DNA of 64,000 bases, from assembly GCA_030248295.1 (NCBI GenBank), contig JASANH010000863.1, positions 62,001 through 126,000 on the forward strand, read 5' to 3'. The notes below the pieces were generated by a model that was not told the origin of the DNA, made no database searches, and was given only the letters and a program-made list of their open reading frames with translations. How positions within the stretch are numbered: the stretch's first letter is position 1; each line of letters starts with the position of its first letter. Source of the DNA: Mesodorylaimus sp. YZB2_4 (taxonomy: Eukaryota; Nematoda; Enoplea; Dorylaimida; Dorylaimidae). The position numbers were made by a program, and so were the translations under genes. Shown piece after piece: positions 60,723 to 64,000 of this stretch.

Positions 60723-63700
60723 TTATTACAATATCAATTGCATTTTTGAGCCTTTAAATATTATAAATAAAATTAATATTGTTGTGACCAAAAAAATGTG
60801 TGTTACATTCAAACTGTCTGTGCAGCAAGTGGATACATTTTCTGCAGAGAAAGGAAGAGAAACAAAAAAATGACAAAAAGTAATGATTTGAAGCATAGCT
60901 CACTATCAATTCTTGAGAAGCAGGCTGCAGAGTTAATACAAGCCGACATGACAAATTATTCTCTCACTAATACAGTTTCTTCACACTCCACAATAAAGGG
61001 ACAAAATGTAACACTCTGTCAGAATAGAGAAAGTTTTTTGCCAAGAAAAAAATACGTTTTACATTAAATTGTGACAAAACAGTACTCAAATATTTATGCA
61101 CTTCAGTCGACAATTCAGAAAACTAAGCTATAAACGGGCCAAGAAAGCAGTGAAGAGGGGGCGAGAGGAAAGACTAGTCAGTTCCAGCGGTTCAATAAGG
61201 CAAACTATGGACTGGCAGTGTGTAATGTTGAGAAAAGTCGATTCATGAAAAGCAAGCCCAAACGAATTCGACTCTGTCCAGTTCCTCTTCTGACTAGAAC
61301 GCTCAATTGACTCCCCACTAGCCAAGTGACTAGAAGCGAGTAAGGAGGCCCTGGACTTATCAGAAGGCCGCAGCTGCGATAGTCCTTTAGACTAGAGTTG
61401 GATTTACACATGCCGAGAGCATACGTAAAGCACAAATTGGGCAAAGATTTATTGGGGTCTCATTTAGGGCCTGCTCCACGCTGAAGTTTATTCAAGAGCA
61501 ATTTAAATGTGAACATTCAATTCTGTATTTGCAAATGGGGAGATGGGAACTCGAATCGATCTGTTTCGAGGTGTTCCCCAGGAGGAGGACGAAAAATTTT
61601 TTTGTCTGAGAGAAGATGCCATTGCGAGGTCTTTGTGTAATGCAATAATGCTGGAAGCTTAGCTTCTTCTTGCATTGGGGGAACGGACCCCTTGACAAGG
61701 AAGTAAAATGGGGAGTGGTTTGGAAATGATGAGAATTTTTTCGTTGCTGAACTTAGCGGATTGGATGGAAAATTGGTGGCGCCTAATGTACGAGCTGCAC
61801 AAGCTGGAGGCAGTTTCTGCCCAGTTTTAGATAGCAAACAGAAAATAGAAAAAATCAATTAGTTGAGGACACATGAGAATGTTTGATAGCGCCTTGAAAA
61901 ACCGCGTCGGCGCCACATTGGCCATCGGTTTCAGGCACATGTATTTGAACACATGAGGGAGTAGTTCGTAAAACAGAATATTGGAAAAATTCATCAGATG
62001 GATATCATAAAATATAAACCAGTGCACTCACAACTGCAGAGCAAAAATATTCCACCACCCAAATTGACACTCACTTTTTGGGAACATAGAGTAAGTGTAT
62101 GGCCTGACCCAGCAACACTCGTTTTTTCTTTTTCAAGTCTGCCCCCCATTGTTGAAATTTTCACCTTTTGGAATTGACTGTCTAGACTTGTTGCAGCAGT
62201 TGCGACAATAAACATGCCTCGTCGTACAAACTGGAAATAATGGTTCCGACATGCAGTTACGAAAATGTGTCATTTATTCCCCCCCCCCCCCCACCCCTTC
62301 CAATACAATATGAAAAAAATGGTGGACGGAAGAAATCGACAAAGTGCAGATGTAAGGAAAAATGGAAAAATAAATTTGCACTTCAAAAATAGAAAAAGTG
62401 GAAAGAAACATAATTTTTGATGATGGGGCAATGAAAAAAGCATACCTACAGAGATCGAAAATAGAAAAAGCTATCAACTCGCGGGATGAGTCTTCCCTTA
62501 CCTGGCGAGACGATAGAGAAAGTTTCAATTGAAAACACCACGTCGTTATCTGAAAGATAGTTTGAAGGGTGACTGAGTCACAAGCGACTTTTACAAGTTT
62601 TCTGATCCTTTTTATGGCAGCAGCTTTTATAAGACCGGTTGAGTCAGTACGCTCACGTCCGTTTCGAATAAATGCAGTGTAGCGGCAGCGTCACGCGCAC
62701 GATGACACGGCCTCTTGGGCGAAGCTTATTTCGTTAGCACGGTTATGACGTCGTGGCCGGGAAAAGGGGGCATACGCTAGGAGGAGGTAACCCAACTGCG
62801 TTGTACATATAAGGGCATTGCGCATGTTTCTCAGTTTGTCACCAATGGCAACCTTCAACAAGCCCACTTATCGATTTTCTGGCATGTCGTGGAGTCGGAA
62901 GTGTGCACTTCGGACCTTTCCAGGACGAAAATGTCGTTCGTTTTCTTCATTTATTTCGTCGCCCAAATGTGGCATTGTAGTCGGTACTGCAACATGTCTC
63001 CCTGGCGGCAGGCATGTTTTTTTCGAAGGTGAGGCTCCCTGGATTGGGGACCAAAATTTGTCTGCATTAGTTTCGTAAACAGTGAAGCTTGTAAAGATCC
63101 TTGCAGATGAAATTGAGGTCAGCCACTCACGATTTCTAGGACTGCAAATTTGCCGACTTCGATTTTGCAACTTGCATCATTTTGTCGTCAGTGTACGACG
63201 CTCCTTGCAAGGCGACCCTCATCGTCAGGTTTTCTCAGTTTTCCTGAAAGTAATCGAAAGAAATTTTGAACATGCGGGAGCTACAGCAGCGTTTGAATTT
63301 GTACGTCCAATACAAATTACTGAAATGTATCACGAAAAACTTTTTATATTGACCTGATCAGTGGGATCGAATACAGGGCGCAATCAAATTTCGCATGACG
63401 CTTTATTCTATGATAGGTGTGGGCATATAATCTGCACTTATCAGTGCAATCTGGTTCAGGAGCCAATCTGTCTCTCCAGAGTCTGGGCCAGACATGTGCT
63501 CGATAGTGAGTTCGAGATTGAGTCGCCGGTTTGGTTTGTTGGCATTTAATCCTGAAGAAGACTCGGACCCTCAGAACCTCGCACACCGCTGGCGCGTGAG
63601 GCTGCTTCGCCAGTTGTGAGTGAAGTTGGGAAATAAACTGCAGTACGCATGAGGAGTCGAGGACTGCTTTGCTATGGCTATTCCTAGCTCCTCCTTGGAT

Positions 63701-64000
63701 ATCAAATAAGGATATCAAGCAAAAACTTGCCACTACATATAACGCTTGTATTTATACATCAGCATCACGAGAGAGTAAGGTAGCAAAACACAGTTCATAA
63801 AAAAACTGATGTGAGCTGCCCTTGTGTCCATGCTTGGTTATACGGAAGGTCTATAGTTCTGGTTGCCATGTTTTGATTTGGGCTTTGATGTGAATATTTT
63901 ACAATCAGTACTCATTCATGCAGAATTTACCAGATCTGGGAGTCCAAAATTATTGGGAAGTAGAGCATGCGAGGAATTTATGGCTCGAGTTAAGCTATTA
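60723..64000. other. Intergenic, no gene recognised
   Basis: Largest unexplained stretch. It has a 14-nt C tract at 62279-62292. A plus-strand frame of 77 codons starting MATFNKPTYRF near 62845 follows a TTTCTCAG acceptor-like site by about ten bases, but has no recognised relatives, so I do not call it. Other frames look like chance. Confidence 0.45.
62279..62292. repeat. Poly-C tract (14 nt)
   Basis: Uninterrupted C run. Confidence 0.9.

Noticed and set aside
62845..63078. Small gene after an acceptor-like site
   Set aside because: The acceptor-ATG spacing is suggestive, but the 77-residue product is unlike anything known and the opposite strand is equally open.

Overview
The window looks like nuclear DNA of a small metazoan, most probably a nematode outside the Caenorhabditis group. 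Genes are split by GT-AG introns, several only 34-80 nt long. There are serpentine chemoreceptors of nematode type (Sra/Srab-like and Srsx-like) and degenerin/ENaC channels. Four intact genes carry a nematode-type 3' splice site (TTTNCAG or TTTTTAG) 1-11 nt upstream of the ATG, the usual sign of spliced-leader trans-splicing. The DNA between genes is rich in degraded transposons, tRNA-derived SINEs and long poly-C/poly-G tracts. A complete YTHDC1 gene speaks against C. elegans itself, which is reported to lack YTH proteins. The species cannot be fixed from the sequence.

Layout. 1-8.5 kb: first coding exon of a CAMTA transcription factor (minus strand; the rest lies off the left edge) and non-coding DNA. 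8.5-16.8 kb: a FLYWCH/MULE transposon with 8-bp target duplication and a nested 140-bp MITE, SINEs, an integrase-like relic, a fold-back element and a CCCGA-rich repeat. 16.8-23.8 kb: two complete minus-strand genes, the nuclear m6A reader YTHDC1 (11 exons, 827 aa) and a gamma-glutamylaminecyclotransferase (2 exons, 177 aa). 24.5-27.4 kb: LINE reverse-transcriptase relics. 27.6-42.3 kb: three related DEG/ENaC units (one frameshifted, one exon-1 relic, one nearly intact but carrying a TA-target MITE in an exon), interleaved with an EGF-domain membrane protein, an ionotropic-receptor-like pseudogene and SINEs. 45-46.5 kb: an apparently intronless 7TM receptor. 49.2-50.5 kb: an intronless zinc-ribbon/SDR protein with an altered active site. 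52-55.4 kb: an Srsx-like receptor whose coding sequence is split by two hAT-type insertions and carries a stop codon. 56 kb: a 5'-truncated LINE. 56.8-60.7 kb: a complete calcyphosin-like EF-hand gene (4 exons, 208 aa). From 60.7 kb to the end no gene is recognised.

Housekeeping and regulatory genes (CAMTA, YTHDC1, GGACT, CAPSL, SDR) are intact where they can be seen in full. The sensory and channel genes are duplicated, mutated or struck by transposons. The clearest signals for follow-up are the MITE inside the DEG/ENaC exon, whose own end supplies a consensus splice donor and which could be removed in frame as a new intron, and the receptor gene whose reading frame is restored exactly when two transposons and one copy of each target duplication are subtracted.
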